From: J054 sp965221985
Lineage (GTDB): Bacteria; Pseudomonadota; Gammaproteobacteria; Steroidobacterales; GCA-2729495
Length of the DNA stretch: 64,000 nucleotides
Reading direction: 5' to 3'
NCBI GenBank assembly: GCA_965221985.1
Contig: OZ244928.1
Coordinates: 434,001 to 498,000, forward strand
A program made the translations under genes and the position numbers. Positions within the stretch are counted from its first letter, which is position 1, and every line of letters starts with the position of its first letter. Under the pieces are notes generated by a model that was not told the origin of the DNA, ran no database searches, and was given only the letters and a program-made list of their open reading frames with translations. Positions 17,654 to 26,863 of this stretch are shown here, in pieces.

Positions 17654-19964
17654 CGAGTGCCCTCAGTAGCTTTTCCGGCGTGATGGGAAGTTCGCGCATA
17701 CGCACGCCGGTGGCATTATAAATCGCGTTTGCGATTGCGGGCGCCGGCACCACCACGCAGGCTTCAGCCAGCGACTTCGCCCCAAACGGGCCGCTTGGTT
17801 CGTCTGATTCAACAAAAATGGAATCAATTGAGCGCGGCATCTCCATGGCCGTCGGAATCTTGTAGTCGAGAAAATCGCCAGTCAGACAGGCGCCAGAGTC
17901 GGCGTCGAACTGTATTTCTTCCATCAGCGCATAGCCTATACCTTGCTGGAATCCACCTTCGACCTGACCTTCGGCCGCATTGGGGTTAATGACTTTGCCG
18001 ATGTCGTGCGTGTAAACCACATTTTCCACTTTCACTTCACCTGTTTCAGTGTCGACGGCGACTTCGACAACACTCGCCGCAATTGGGCTGGGATTTGCAG
18101 GCGGCGCCAAACTCGACGCGCCCATGATCGTGCCCTTTTCTTCCAATGTAGTGGGGGCCGGGCCATCCGGGCCCATCTGAATAAAAGGAGAATCTGCACG
18201 CGACGCGATCTGGGCAATGGTCAGCGACTTGTCCGGCGCGCCCTTCACGTTCACTGAGCCATTCACGAGTTCAAGATCGTCAGCGCTTGCTTCAAGCATA
18301 ATGCTGGCGACTTTCAGAATGCGCTCTTTCGCCTCTCTGGCAGCCGCACGCACCGCAAGGCCAGAGCTATAGGTAACCCGGCTCGCGTGGGTGGGCGCAT
18401 CGAACGGCACATTGGTTGTATCCACCGTGTTGGACATGCGGATCTTGTCCATCGGCAACGTCAACTCTTCGGCGGCGATCTGCAGCAACGCGGCAATTTG
18501 CCCGGAGCCGATATCCATTGCAGCCGTGGACAGGTCCGCCGATCCATCCGGGCTGAACTTGATTATCGCGCCCGTGTGCTCGTAGATGTCCGGAAAACCG
18601 ATGCAACCGCTGACCCACAATGGAAATAAGCTTATGCCGATGCCATGCTTAATGGACCCCACCTGGCTGCCTGCTGGCTTGCGCGCCGACCAATTGCTGT
18701 TGGCCACCAGTTTGTCCAGCACTGCTTCCAGTTCGTAGGAATCCAGTGTGGCACCCTGAACCATCGGGTGCGGGTCACCCCGGCGCAGGGTGTTTTGCTT
18801 GCGAAACTCCACCGGGTCAAACCCCAGTGCTTCGCAGATTTCATCGTTCTGAGACTCCAGCGCGAAGCTGGCCTGGGGTGCACCATAGCCGCGATAACCA
18901 CCGCCGACCATGTTGTTCGTGTAAACGCTATAGCCTTCCCAGACAAAATTCGGCACCCGATAGTTGCCCATGATCACGAAACCATGCACGTTGATCACTT
19001 CGCCGGCGTGGGTCGCATGTGCGCCTGCATCAAGAATACTTTTGGTATGACGTGCGACGATTTTCCCGTCCTTGGTCACTCCCGTTTTCATGTAAACCTT
19101 GATTGGATTGCGAGTTGTCGTAATGAAGTCTTCATAGCGCGTATATTCAATACGCACGGGCCGGCCCGCTTTTCTGCTCAGTAGTGCCGCAACCGGTTCA
19201 AGATAGTTGATGTCGAGTTTGCCGCCAAAACCACCGCCTATGTAGGGTGGCTTGATCGCCCGGACCTGGCCCTCCGGCACCCCAAGGGCATAGGCCAGCT
19301 TTTCGCGCAGGCCGAACAAGTGCTGCATCGATGAATTCACGGTAACTCTACCGTGCTTATCCCAATCCACGACACAGACGCGCGGCTCCATATAGCAGGT
19401 GTGGGCGCGTTGCGTGGAATAGACGCCTTCAAAAACGTGATCCGCTGCTGCAAAACCGGCTTCGATATCTCCGACTTCAAAACGCGGCGCAACCGCGATG
19501 TTCTGTTCTGCACCTGCATGCAATCGTGGTGCATCCGGCTGCATTGCGACCTCCGGATCCATTACAACGGGCAATTCTTCGTACTCCACCTCAATCAATT
19601 CAACAGCCTGTGCAGCTGCCTCGACGGATGTCGCTGCGACGGCGGCCACCGGCTGACCGGCATAGCGCACCGTATCGCTCATGATCACAAAATCATTGGG
19701 CACGCTGGGTGAGTCGCTGGGAAGAAAATAGACCGGCGTAAAACTCCGTTGCGGCACTTCATCCGGTACGAGCACGGCACATACGCCCGGAAATACCTCT
19801 GCCGCGGAAGTGTCGATGCTGATGATTTTTGCATGCGGGTAGGGGCTGCGTAACAACTTGGCATGCAGCATACCGGGCATCGAAAAATTGACAGGATAAT
19901 GCTTACCGCCGGTTACCTTATCCAGCGCATCGGGACGTGTAACGCTCTCACCTACAACACTCAT
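17640..19964 (-). CDS. Xanthine-dehydrogenase-family molybdenum-binding large subunit
   Basis: 774-aa Mo-cofactor subunit of a heterotrimeric hydroxylase that adds water-derived oxygen to aldehydes, purines or N-heterocycles. The N-terminal domain starts VGESVTRPDALDKVTGG. The pocket motif GGGYRGYGAP differs from the AYxCSFR of true CO dehydrogenase, so this is not a CODH. The catalytic glutamate is at about residue 734 in GAKSLAEA, followed by PAPAIANAIYNATG. Start at ATG 19964 is preferred (GAGGA 8 bp upstream; ATGA overlap with the 2Fe-2S gene); the longer frame to 20132 would overlap it needlessly. Substrate unknown. Confidence 0.92.
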   Translation of the reverse strand: MSVVGESVTRPDALDKVTGGKHYPVNFSMPGMLHAKLLRSPYPHAKIISIDTSAAEVFPGVCAVLVPDEVPQRSFTPVYFLPSDSPSVPNDFVIMSDTVRYAGQPVAAVAATSVEAAAQAVELIEVEYEELPVVMDPEVAMQPDAPRLHAGAEQNIAVAPRFEVGDIEAGFAAADHVFEGVYSTQRAHTCYMEPRVCVVDWDKHGRVTVNSSMQHLFGLREKLAYALGVPEGQVRAIKPPYIGGGFGGKLDINYLEPVAALLSRKAGRPVRIEYTRYEDFITTTRNPIKVYMKTGVTKDGKIVARHTKSILDAGAHATHAGEVINVHGFVIMGNYRVPNFVWEGYSVYTNNMVGGGYRGYGAPQASFALESQNDEICEALGFDPVEFRKQNTLRRGDPHPMVQGATLDSYELEAVLDKLVANSNWSARKPAGSQVGSIKHGIGISLFPLWVSGCIGFPDIYEHTGAIIKFSPDGSADLSTAAMDIGSGQIAALLQIAAEELTLPMDKIRMSNTVDTTNVPFDAPTHASRVTYSSGLAVRAAAREAKERILKVASIMLEASADDLELVNGSVNVKGAPDKSLTIAQIASRADSPFIQMGPDGPAPTTLEEKGTIMGASSLAPPANPSPIAASVVEVAVDTETGEVKVENVVYTHDIGKVINPNAAEGQVEGGFQQGIGYALMEEIQFDADSGACLTGDFLDYKIPTAMEMPRSIDSIFVESDEPSGPFGAKSLAEACVVVPAPAIANAIYNATGVRMRELPITPEKLLRALGEIE

Positions 19965-20425
19965 TTGTAATTCCTCGCCGCCAGTTGAATGGCATCGACT
20001 ATTTTCGTGTAGCCGGTACAGCGGCATAGATTCCCAGCGATAGCCTGTCGAATCGTGTCTTCGTCGGGTTCCGACACCGTGTCCAGCAATTGTTTCGCCG
20101 CCATCATCATGCCGCAACTGCAATAACCGCACTGCACCGCACCTGCATCGATAAAGGCCTGTTGAATAGGGTGCAACTTGCCATTCACTTCCAGGCCTTC
20201 CGCGGTGGTAACTTCAGACCCATTCGCGGCAACCGCATACTGCATGCAGGAATAAACCGCCTGGCCATTCAGCTCTACAGTACAGCAACCGCATCCGCCG
20301 GAGTCACAGCCCTTCTTTGGACCAACCAAGCCCAACTGATCGCGCAACACTCGCAGCAAAGTTTGGTCTGGCGCCACGGCAACTTCGTGTTGCTCGCCAT
20401 TTACTTTCAGTTCAATAATTTTCAT
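19961..20425 (-). CDS. 2Fe-2S small subunit of molybdenum hydroxylase
   Basis: 154-aa electron-transfer subunit (CoxS/XdhC-like). A plant-ferredoxin-type cluster is ligated by C40, C45, C48 and C60 (CDSGGCGCC...C), and the second cluster by CGYCSCGMM and CRCTGY in the helical C-terminal domain. It passes electrons from the Mo site to the FAD subunit. It is preceded by the FAD subunit gene (18 bp gap) and overlaps the large-subunit start by 4 bp (ATGA), the usual M-S-L order. Confidence 0.94.
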   Translation of the reverse strand: MKIIELKVNGEQHEVAVAPDQTLLRVLRDQLGLVGPKKGCDSGGCGCCTVELNGQAVYSCMQYAVAANGSEVTTAEGLEVNGKLHPIQQAFIDAGAVQCGYCSCGMMMAAKQLLDTVSEPDEDTIRQAIAGNLCRCTGYTKIVDAIQLAARNYK

Positions 20426-20443
20426 GTCATATACCTGCGCAAA

Positions 20444-21316
20444 TTAGTCAAGGCGTTTCGCAGCCGTTGACAGTGCTCGGCGCGTATACACGCCGGCGAC
20501 GTGTTTGCGGTAATTTGCAGATGCTCGATGATCACTGATCGCTTCCAGATTCTTGGCAACAGTATCGGCAACTAATTTGAAAGCTGAATCCTCAGCAGCC
20601 GCGCCATTGAGAGTTTCTTCCGCAGCGGTGGCGCGTACATAGCTTTCGCCGACGCCTCCGCCAATGACAATGCGCGAGTCCTGGCACTTGCCGTCAGCGA
20701 GCTTGAAACGCACAGCAACATTGACAATGGCAAGATCATTCGCATTAGTCTCTAGTTTCAAAAACGCACTAGTGGAGTTGCCAGTGGGCGCGGGAACCGA
20801 AATAGCCGTAATCAGCTCATCAATATTGAGGGCATTTTCAAACAACCCGGCAAAGAAATTCTGCAATGCTAGTTGCCTGGAACCATCGGCGCCCTGGGCC
20901 TCAATAGTCGCATCCAGTGCTAGCAATGCAGCGGGCAGGTCGAACATCGGCGCAGCCGCGGCTAGACAACCGCCTACCGTGCCAGCATTGAGAATCTGGA
21001 CTGGCGGATAACGCAAAGCGTCTTCTAGCGCACCCCAGGCGGGATTCGCATTCTCGTGCAGATGCCCCTTAAGCGCCCCGAGAACCGTGGTCGCGCCCAG
21101 AATCAGCCCCCCGCCTTCGGCCTGAATTCCAGCAAGACCCAGACGACTGACATCAATCAGAACTCGCACCTCATCGAGTAAGCCGCGCGCTTCCAGCCCA
21201 TGCACGAATGTGCCGCCAGCAACAATCATGCCTTCATCACCATATTCAGCGAGTAAATTCACAGCATCGGCGATCGAGGCTGGCAGGTGGTAGTCGCTAT
21301 ATCTTGACAGCGCCAT
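20444..21316 (-). CDS. FAD-binding medium subunit of molybdenum hydroxylase
   Basis: 290-aa CoxM/XdhB-like flavoprotein and first gene of the minus-strand hydroxylase operon. The FAD pyrophosphate loop appears as IVAGGTFVHGLEARG near residue 31, and the second FAD block as NAGTVGGCLAAAAPMFDLPAALLALDA. In most relatives the first loop reads AGGxxLL and the second VGGNxxxxxPxxD, so the sequence is slightly divergent but complete. A strong GGAGGA ribosome site lies 6 bp before the ATG. Divergent from the second hydroxylase module across a 246-bp gap. Confidence 0.9.
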   Translation of the reverse strand: MALSRYSDYHLPASIADAVNLLAEYGDEGMIVAGGTFVHGLEARGLLDEVRVLIDVSRLGLAGIQAEGGGLILGATTVLGALKGHLHENANPAWGALEDALRYPPVQILNAGTVGGCLAAAAPMFDLPAALLALDATIEAQGADGSRQLALQNFFAGLFENALNIDELITAISVPAPTGNSTSAFLKLETNANDLAIVNVAVRFKLADGKCQDSRIVIGGGVGESYVRATAAEETLNGAAAEDSAFKLVADTVAKNLEAISDHRASANYRKHVAGVYTRRALSTAAKRLD

Positions 21317-21534
21317 CTTGTCCTCCTGTTTTAGTAGTTAGCGGTTTGAATGTTAGCCAGCATCTGGAAACCATTATTCCGCCTACCGTAACCATAACCA
21401 ACTTTTATGTACCCCTAACCGGCGCCTCTTGACCTTTCCGGCATGGCTATATGCCAATCCGGCAGCCGCCCTGTCACTGGGCCAAGATAACAACATTTCC
21501 GTAGTGAGCAACCAAATGATTTATGCTAGTTTGG

Positions 21535-21561
21535 CTCGTTATGAAAGGGGGCTATAACGAG
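21535..21561 (+). promoter_or_regulatory. Inverted repeat with ribosome site in its loop, before the second hydroxylase operon
   Basis: CTCGTTAT (21535-21542) and ATAACGAG (21554-21561) are perfect 8-bp arms separated by 11 nt containing AAAGGGGG. The right arm ends 1 nt before the ATG at 21563. In mRNA it would form a hairpin presenting the ribosome site; in DNA it could be an operator. Either way it is well placed to control the plus-strand hydroxylase operon. Confidence 0.5.
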
Positions 21562-21562
21562 A

Positions 21563-22453
21563 ATGTATCCGGCACCATTTGATTACCACCGCGCCACCTC
21601 TATCAACGACGCAATAGAATTGCTGCAACACTACGGGGACGAAGGGCGGGCTATCGCCGGTGGGCAGTCGCTGTTAGTGCTCATGAAGATGCGTTTTGAT
21701 CAGCCGTCGCATTTGATCGACTTGGGTCGCATTCCAAATCTTGACTCTATAGAAAATTCTAACGGCAAAGCACGCATCGGCGCACTGGCAACACATGCCC
21801 AAATCGCTCGTTCCGATTTGACAAGAGCAGTCCCGATAGTCGGTGACGCGGCGAACGGTATAGCGGACAATCAGGTACGTAGCCGCGGCACCATCGGTGG
21901 GTCGGTCGCATCCGGTGACCCAAGTTGTGACTGGCCCCCTCTTCTGCATACGGTCGATGCCACGATTCACACGATGGGCCCGCAAGGCGAACGGCACCAT
22001 GACATTAATGGTTTCGTCGCAGACCTTTATGAAACGGTGCTACAAACCGGCGAGATCGTCACTGGCATCGAATTCGACGTACCAACTGGCGGCGGCGCCT
22101 ACTGTGCTTTCAAACGCGCCGCGCCCGCTTATCCGACCGTGTCCATGGGCATACAAATGTCGCTGAAAGATAGCGACACGGTTGAGAAAATCAGAGTAGC
22201 AATGGCGTCCGTGGGGATGACACCGATTCGCTCTATCACTGCCGAGACAGAACTAACTGGCAGGCCGCTCTCCATCGAGGCTATTCAGCGAGCCGCCGAT
22301 GCCGCGGTGTCTGATTGTGAACCGGTTGATGATCAACGTGGTTCTGCCGAATACAAACAGCAAATCATAGCAACGCTGTTCAAACGCGCCGTATCCATTG
22401 CGCAGCGTCGCTGCGACGGCGAAATCGTAAATAACCAACACGAGTACTACTAG
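21563..22453 (+). CDS. FAD-binding medium subunit of second molybdenum hydroxylase
   Basis: 296-aa CoxM-like flavoprotein. The classic FAD-binding loop AGGQSLLVLMKMR is at about residues 33-45 and the second block RGTIGGSVASGDPSCDWPP at about 108-126. It is closer to the CoxM consensus than its counterpart at 20444. First gene of a plus-strand operon; the next gene starts 2 bp after its stop. Translation begins at ATG 21563 behind AGGGGG inside the loop of an inverted repeat. Confidence 0.93.
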   Translation: MYPAPFDYHRATSINDAIELLQHYGDEGRAIAGGQSLLVLMKMRFDQPSHLIDLGRIPNLDSIENSNGKARIGALATHAQIARSDLTRAVPIVGDAANGIADNQVRSRGTIGGSVASGDPSCDWPPLLHTVDATIHTMGPQGERHHDINGFVADLYETVLQTGEIVTGIEFDVPTGGGAYCAFKRAAPAYPTVSMGIQMSLKDSDTVEKIRVAMASVGMTPIRSITAETELTGRPLSIEAIQRAADAAVSDCEPVDDQRGSAEYKQQIIATLFKRAVSIAQRRCDGEIVNNQHEYY

Positions 22454-22455
22454 CG

Positions 22456-22938
22456 ATGCCGGAGAAAGTTGAGATCAGTGTCGACGTAAATGGCACTTGC
22501 TATAAGCGTGAAGTCGAACCTCGCACCCTGCTGGTACAGTTTATCCGCGATGAATTGGGGTTAACCGGCACGCACATCGGCTGCGACACCACTTATTGTG
22601 GTGCCTGCACAATCCTGCTAAATAGCGAACCCGTAAAATCCTGCACAGTGCTCGCGGTACAGGCAGACGACGCTGAAGTACTGACCGTCGAGGGCCTTAA
22701 GCAAGACGATGAACTCCATCCTTTGCAAGAAGCGTTCTCGGAACATCATGGGCTGCAATGCGGTTACTGCACGCCGGGCATGCTAATGTCTTCCTACGCA
22801 CTGCTCAGCCGCAACCCAAACCCCAGCAGCGATGAGATTCGCAAAGGCATTCAGGGCAATGTCTGCCGGTGTACCGGCTATCACAATATTTTCAAATCCA
22901 TCGATGCAGCGGCAAGAGCGATACAGGGGGACGAGTAG
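22456..22938 (+). CDS. 2Fe-2S small subunit of second molybdenum hydroxylase
   Basis: 160-aa CoxS-like subunit. First cluster ligands C43, C48, C51 and C63 (GCDTTYCGAC...C); second cluster in CGYCTPGMLM and CRCTGYHNI. Motifs match CoxS more closely than the minus-strand paralogue, whose second motif is CGYCSCGMM. It is followed after 1 nt by the CoxG-like gene. Confidence 0.94.
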   Translation: MPEKVEISVDVNGTCYKREVEPRTLLVQFIRDELGLTGTHIGCDTTYCGACTILLNSEPVKSCTVLAVQADDAEVLTVEGLKQDDELHPLQEAFSEHHGLQCGYCTPGMLMSSYALLSRNPNPSSDEIRKGIQGNVCRCTGYHNIFKSIDAAARAIQGDE

Positions 22939-22939
22939 C

Positions 22940-23389
22940 ATGGCAATAGAATTCACTGGTGATTTCACGGTAACAGCTTCGCCGCAAGAAGCCTATGCGG
23001 TGTTGTCGGACCCGGAACGGTTTGCACCAATGCTGCCTACCTACCACAGCCACACGATTAACGACGACGGTTCCTCTGATGTCACCGTTAAAGTTGGCGT
23101 TGGAAAAATTCGTGGCAAGGCTAAGGTCAATTTGACGCTGACTGAGAGCGAAGCACCCAGGAAGGCCGCCTACGAAGGCAAAGGCAAAGTCATGGGCGGT
23201 AACTTCAATATGGATACGGCCTTCGAACTGAAGGACGCATCCGGCGGCGGTACGGAGGTGCACTGGCGCGGTGACCTCAAAATGTTTGGCAAACTGGTCA
23301 CGCTGGCTGGCGGGCTAATCAAGCCCATCGCCCAGAAAGACATCCAAAGACTGATTGATGCTATTCAGGCGGAACTCTCAAAGAGTTAG
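22940..23389 (+). CDS. CoxG-like SRPBCC-fold carbon-monoxide-dehydrogenase-accessory protein
   Basis: 149-aa protein of the CoxG/START-like family. The N-terminus (FTGDFTVTASPQEAYAVLSDPERFAPMLP) is characteristic, with later KAKVNLTLTESEAPRKAAYEGKGKVMGG. CoxG proteins accompany CoxSLM enzymes and have been linked to membrane recruitment of the enzyme. The ATG at 22940 follows the 2Fe-2S gene stop by 1 nt; an upstream frame to 22832 is only overlap. No C-terminal membrane helix is visible in this short form, which ends soon after the SRPBCC core. Confidence 0.88.
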   Translation: MAIEFTGDFTVTASPQEAYAVLSDPERFAPMLPTYHSHTINDDGSSDVTVKVGVGKIRGKAKVNLTLTESEAPRKAAYEGKGKVMGGNFNMDTAFELKDASGGGTEVHWRGDLKMFGKLVTLAGGLIKPIAQKDIQRLIDAIQAELSKS

Positions 23390-23462
23390 TTCCCAGCCTG
23401 CCGATGCGACGAATACAAGTACACAGGCCCGCCATGCCGGGTAATAAGGGTGAGAGCAACAG

Positions 23463-25879
23463 ATGAGCTGGGTTGGCAAGCCGCTAAGGCGCAAAGAGGA
23501 TGAACGCCTGATTACCGGTACCGGGCTATTCACGGATGACGACAACGCGCCCGGCATGCTGCACCTGTATATAGTGCGTTCGCCATATGCGCATGCGCGC
23601 ATCAGCAGTATCGATGCCAGCGAAGCGCAAGCATTTCCCGGTGTGGCCTGCGTGCTGACCGGCCAGGACGCACTCGAGCACTGCGATCCGTTTATGCAAC
23701 TTGGTCCAGAACCTTGCGACAAAATCGTCGATCTACCATTGGCGACGGATAAGGTCCGCTTTCAGGGCGAACCCGTCGCGGCCATCGCCGCGAATAGTGT
23801 TGCGATTGCGATGGATGCCGCCGAGCTCCTTGATATTGATTACGAGATGCTAGACGCGGTACTCGACCCGGAGGAAGCATTGCAAGGCGACATCCTCGTG
23901 CATGAAGCGGCCGGCACCAACCAGACTTGGCACGGCGTATTCAACTACGGCGACGTTGATAAAGCCTTCGCCGATGCGACGCATGTTGTGAAAATTGACC
24001 GCATGCACTTTCACCGGTATTCCAGCACACCGCTTGAGAACAACGCTTGTGTCGCTGAGTGGAAGCTTACCGGCGAAGTCGATTTTTTCTGCAACAACTC
24101 CTTCCCCGGTTTCGCGAAACAATTGTTGGCGCCCGGGCTAAAGATTCCCATCGAAAATCTTCGCGTGCGCTGTCACGATGTGGGCGGATCGTTTGGCAAC
24201 AAGATTTGGAATTACGTCTATATGGCGATCGCTGCCTTGGCGTCGAAGAAAACGCGCGGGCGGCGCGTCAAATGGGTCGAAATCCGCACCGAACACATGC
24301 TGGCGTCAGGCCATGGCAACGAGCGTACCTTCCTAGATACTGAAGTCGCGCTGACTAAAGACGGGGAAATCATGGCCCTGCGCTCGCGGCATATCGATGA
24401 CTGCGGCGCCTACACTCGCTACGAACCCCTCGGCTGCGTGATCTGGTCACAGGTACTCCCGGCGACCTACAAACTGCGCAACATGCAAATTAATTTTACG
24501 CAAACTGTTACGAACAAATGCCCGGCCGTGCCCAATCGCGGCTACTCGCGCATGCAACAGCTCTGGTTCATGGAGCGAGTTGTTGATATTTGTGCTCACG
24601 AGTTGGGCATTTCGGCCGAAGAAATGCGCCTTAAGAATTACATCACAGAATTCCCCTACGAAACGCCCAATGGCTGTGTTTACGATTCGGGTAACTATCC
24701 CGGGATGCTGGAAAAGGCCAAGGCCTTAATTGGCTGGGGCGACTGGCGCAAGAAACAGGCAGAGGCAAGATCCGAAGGACGGCTGCTTGGCATCGGCATC
24801 GGCACGACCCTGGATTCGGGCACCAATAATTTCGGTCAGGCGCAGATCATGAATCCGTATCTGCCGTTTTCGGGCAATGCCGAAGCCTGCATCATCCGCA
24901 TCGACTTCGACGGCAGCGTCATCGTGACCCTGGGCACCGGCCCATCCGGCCAAGGCCACGAAACATCGGCCGCACAGGTCATTGCGGATGAACTCAATAT
25001 CGACCCCGCCATGATCAAGGTCAGGTCTGGTTTCGATACTGCCTGGAATACGTTCGTCGGCCACTCGGGTACCTATGCGAGTCAGTTTGCGGTAACGGCT
25101 TGTCGGCCGTGCATGGCGCCGCGCAGAAATTAAAAGCCGAGTTGAAACAACTCGCGGCCTTTTCACTCGAAGTCGCGGAAGATGACCTTGAATTGGGTGT
25201 TGGCGAAGAAGGCCCGGAACTGCGGGTGAAAGGCACCGACAAAGCCATCAACTACTGGGCACTAAGCAACATCGTCAACAACAATAATGCGCTGTTGGAA
25301 GGCAAGCTTCCCGAGGTGACGCTGAACGTAAGGCATATTTACCGGCCGCCTTTCAAAGTGCCGGACACCGAGCGCAAGTTCGGCAACCTGACGCTAACCT
25401 ATGCCGCGCAGCTTCACATTGCCGTAATAGAAATTGACCATGACACCAGCCGGCCAAAGATTCTCGATTACGTCGCCGTTGATGACTGCGGTAAAGTAAT
25501 CAATCCACAGATTGCAGGCGGTCAAGTACACGGTGCGACGGGCCATGGCATCGGCGCAGCAATCATGGAAGCTTTTGAATATGACGAGAGCGGTAATCTG
25601 CTGACCGCGACTTTTAGCGACTACTGCCCAATTACGTCCATGAATATCCCGGACGTGAAATACGGCAATATCGAAACGCCATCGCCGTTCAGCTACAGCG
25701 GCGCAAAAGGCATGGGCGAAGGCGGCGGTGCACCGGTGCATACGATATCGGCAGCATTGCAGGATGCCTTGCACGGTAAAGGCATCATTATCGCTGACAG
25801 CTTCGCATCGGCGCCTAAACTTTTCGACATTTTGCGGGAACCTAACCGGGAAGATATCGTCAGCCTCGAAACCCGCTAG
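23463..25879 (+). pseudogene. Xanthine-dehydrogenase-family large subunit, interrupted by a one-base frameshift
   Basis: Two abutting frames encode one Mo-binding subunit. The first (23463-25133) ends abnormally after GTYASQFAVTA with an unrelated tail; the second, from about 25100, continues with LSAVHGAAQKLKAEL as homologues would. The total of 2417 nt becomes 806 codons if one base is restored, and adding one G to ACGGCTTG at 25095-25101 gives the expected TGLSAV. The pocket segment PNRGYSRMQQ is unlike CODH form I; the catalytic glutamate loop KGMGEGGGAP is intact in the second frame. All other genes of the module are intact, so this is either a sequencing/assembly error or a recent loss of function. 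Confidence 0.88.
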
Positions 25880-25930
25880 GCCACGCTAAACTCGAATAAG
25901 CCGGATACACTGGAATCACGCTGCGAATAC

Positions 25931-26860
25931 TCAAGGTCTAGCGTCGCATGAAGATAGCATCACGCTAGGCTTCGGCGTGTCCTCTAGCCCCCAGCCACCC
26001 ATCAAATAATGATGCACAATCCGGATCGCAGTCTGGCCAATATGCTCTTCAAAGCCATCTAGGTGTCCGAAGCGCTCGCCGAGCGCCTGGCTGCAGTATT
26101 CTGCCATTACGTCGTGTACCCAAATAGGCACCATTTCAACGAAGGCCTGCTGAGTCGCAATCTGCAGACCGTCTATGTAGTCGCAACCCTCCGCAAATCG
26201 CGCTTTATTCGTCACTTCGTAGCGTCCGGGCACAAAGACATCCCAATCCATGCCTAGAAAACCACGCATAAATTTCACAAAGTTCGCTAGATGGATGTCA
26301 GGCATCAAGCCATAGCGGGCATTTGGCAGAACGGTATCGCTCGAAAAAAGTATTTTCTCGGCGGGAAAGTAAGCGCTTAGATGGCCGGTGCCATGTACCG
26401 GCCCTGGATGCAGTAACACACACTCGGTATTACCCAGCTTTAGTTCATGTTCAGCCGCGGAAATCGTCTCGGTGGCCGGCAGCTGACCGTCAGCCTTCCT
26501 TAGCCGGATCACCTCATCGGCCTGCGTGTGCGCGATTATGGCGGCATCGGGCGCCAAATCTGCTGCAAACCCCGCATGATCGAGGTGGTCATGGGTATAT
26601 ATAAGAGTGCCAACAGTCTTTCCGGGCAGCTGCCGCTCCATGGCCGCACGATAGGCACGTGCCCTGCCTGGCGTGCCGAAGGTATCAAAGGCAGCGACTG
26701 AGTCACCCGCATCGACAAATACGGTCCGGTACTTTCCGTCCGAGACGGTATAGATATCACCAGCCAGTTGATCAACCTGCATCGCAGGCTCATAAGCCAA
26801 GTATTTCTCGACAACCGGATTGGTAAAGATGCCGCGATTTTCCGTGAAGGTCTTGTTCAT
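25931..26860 (-). CDS. Metallo-beta-lactamase-fold hydrolase, variant with lost terminal histidine
   Basis: 309-aa MBL-fold protein. The metal motif THDHLDH is at about residues 108-114, GPVHGTGH supplies the next histidine and SSDTVLPN the bridging aspartate. The final metal histidine, normally in a PGH context, is an arginine (VFVPGRYEV), whereas the adjacent paralogue keeps it (VFVPGHFWV). The enzyme may therefore bind one metal or be altered. Encoded 3 bp downstream of its paralogue, opposite to the second hydroxylase operon. Substrate unknown; esters, lactones and thioesters are common in this fold. Confidence 0.87.
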   Translation of the reverse strand: MNKTFTENRGIFTNPVVEKYLAYEPAMQVDQLAGDIYTVSDGKYRTVFVDAGDSVAAFDTFGTPGRARAYRAAMERQLPGKTVGTLIYTHDHLDHAGFAADLAPDAAIIAHTQADEVIRLRKADGQLPATETISAAEHELKLGNTECVLLHPGPVHGTGHLSAYFPAEKILFSSDTVLPNARYGLMPDIHLANFVKFMRGFLGMDWDVFVPGRYEVTNKARFAEGCDYIDGLQIATQQAFVEMVPIWVHDVMAEYCSQALGERFGHLDGFEEHIGQTAIRIVHHYLMGGWGLEDTPKPSVMLSSCDARP

Positions 26861-26863
26861 GAC

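Noticed and set aside
17640..23389. True aerobic CO dehydrogenase (coxMSL) annotation
   Set aside because: Neither large subunit shows the AYxCSFR active-site motif; the pocket segments read GGGYRGYGAP and PNRGYSRMQQ.
25090..25125. Programmed ribosomal frameshift in the large subunit
   Set aside because: No slippery heptamer or downstream structure is seen, and a single missing G explains the change.
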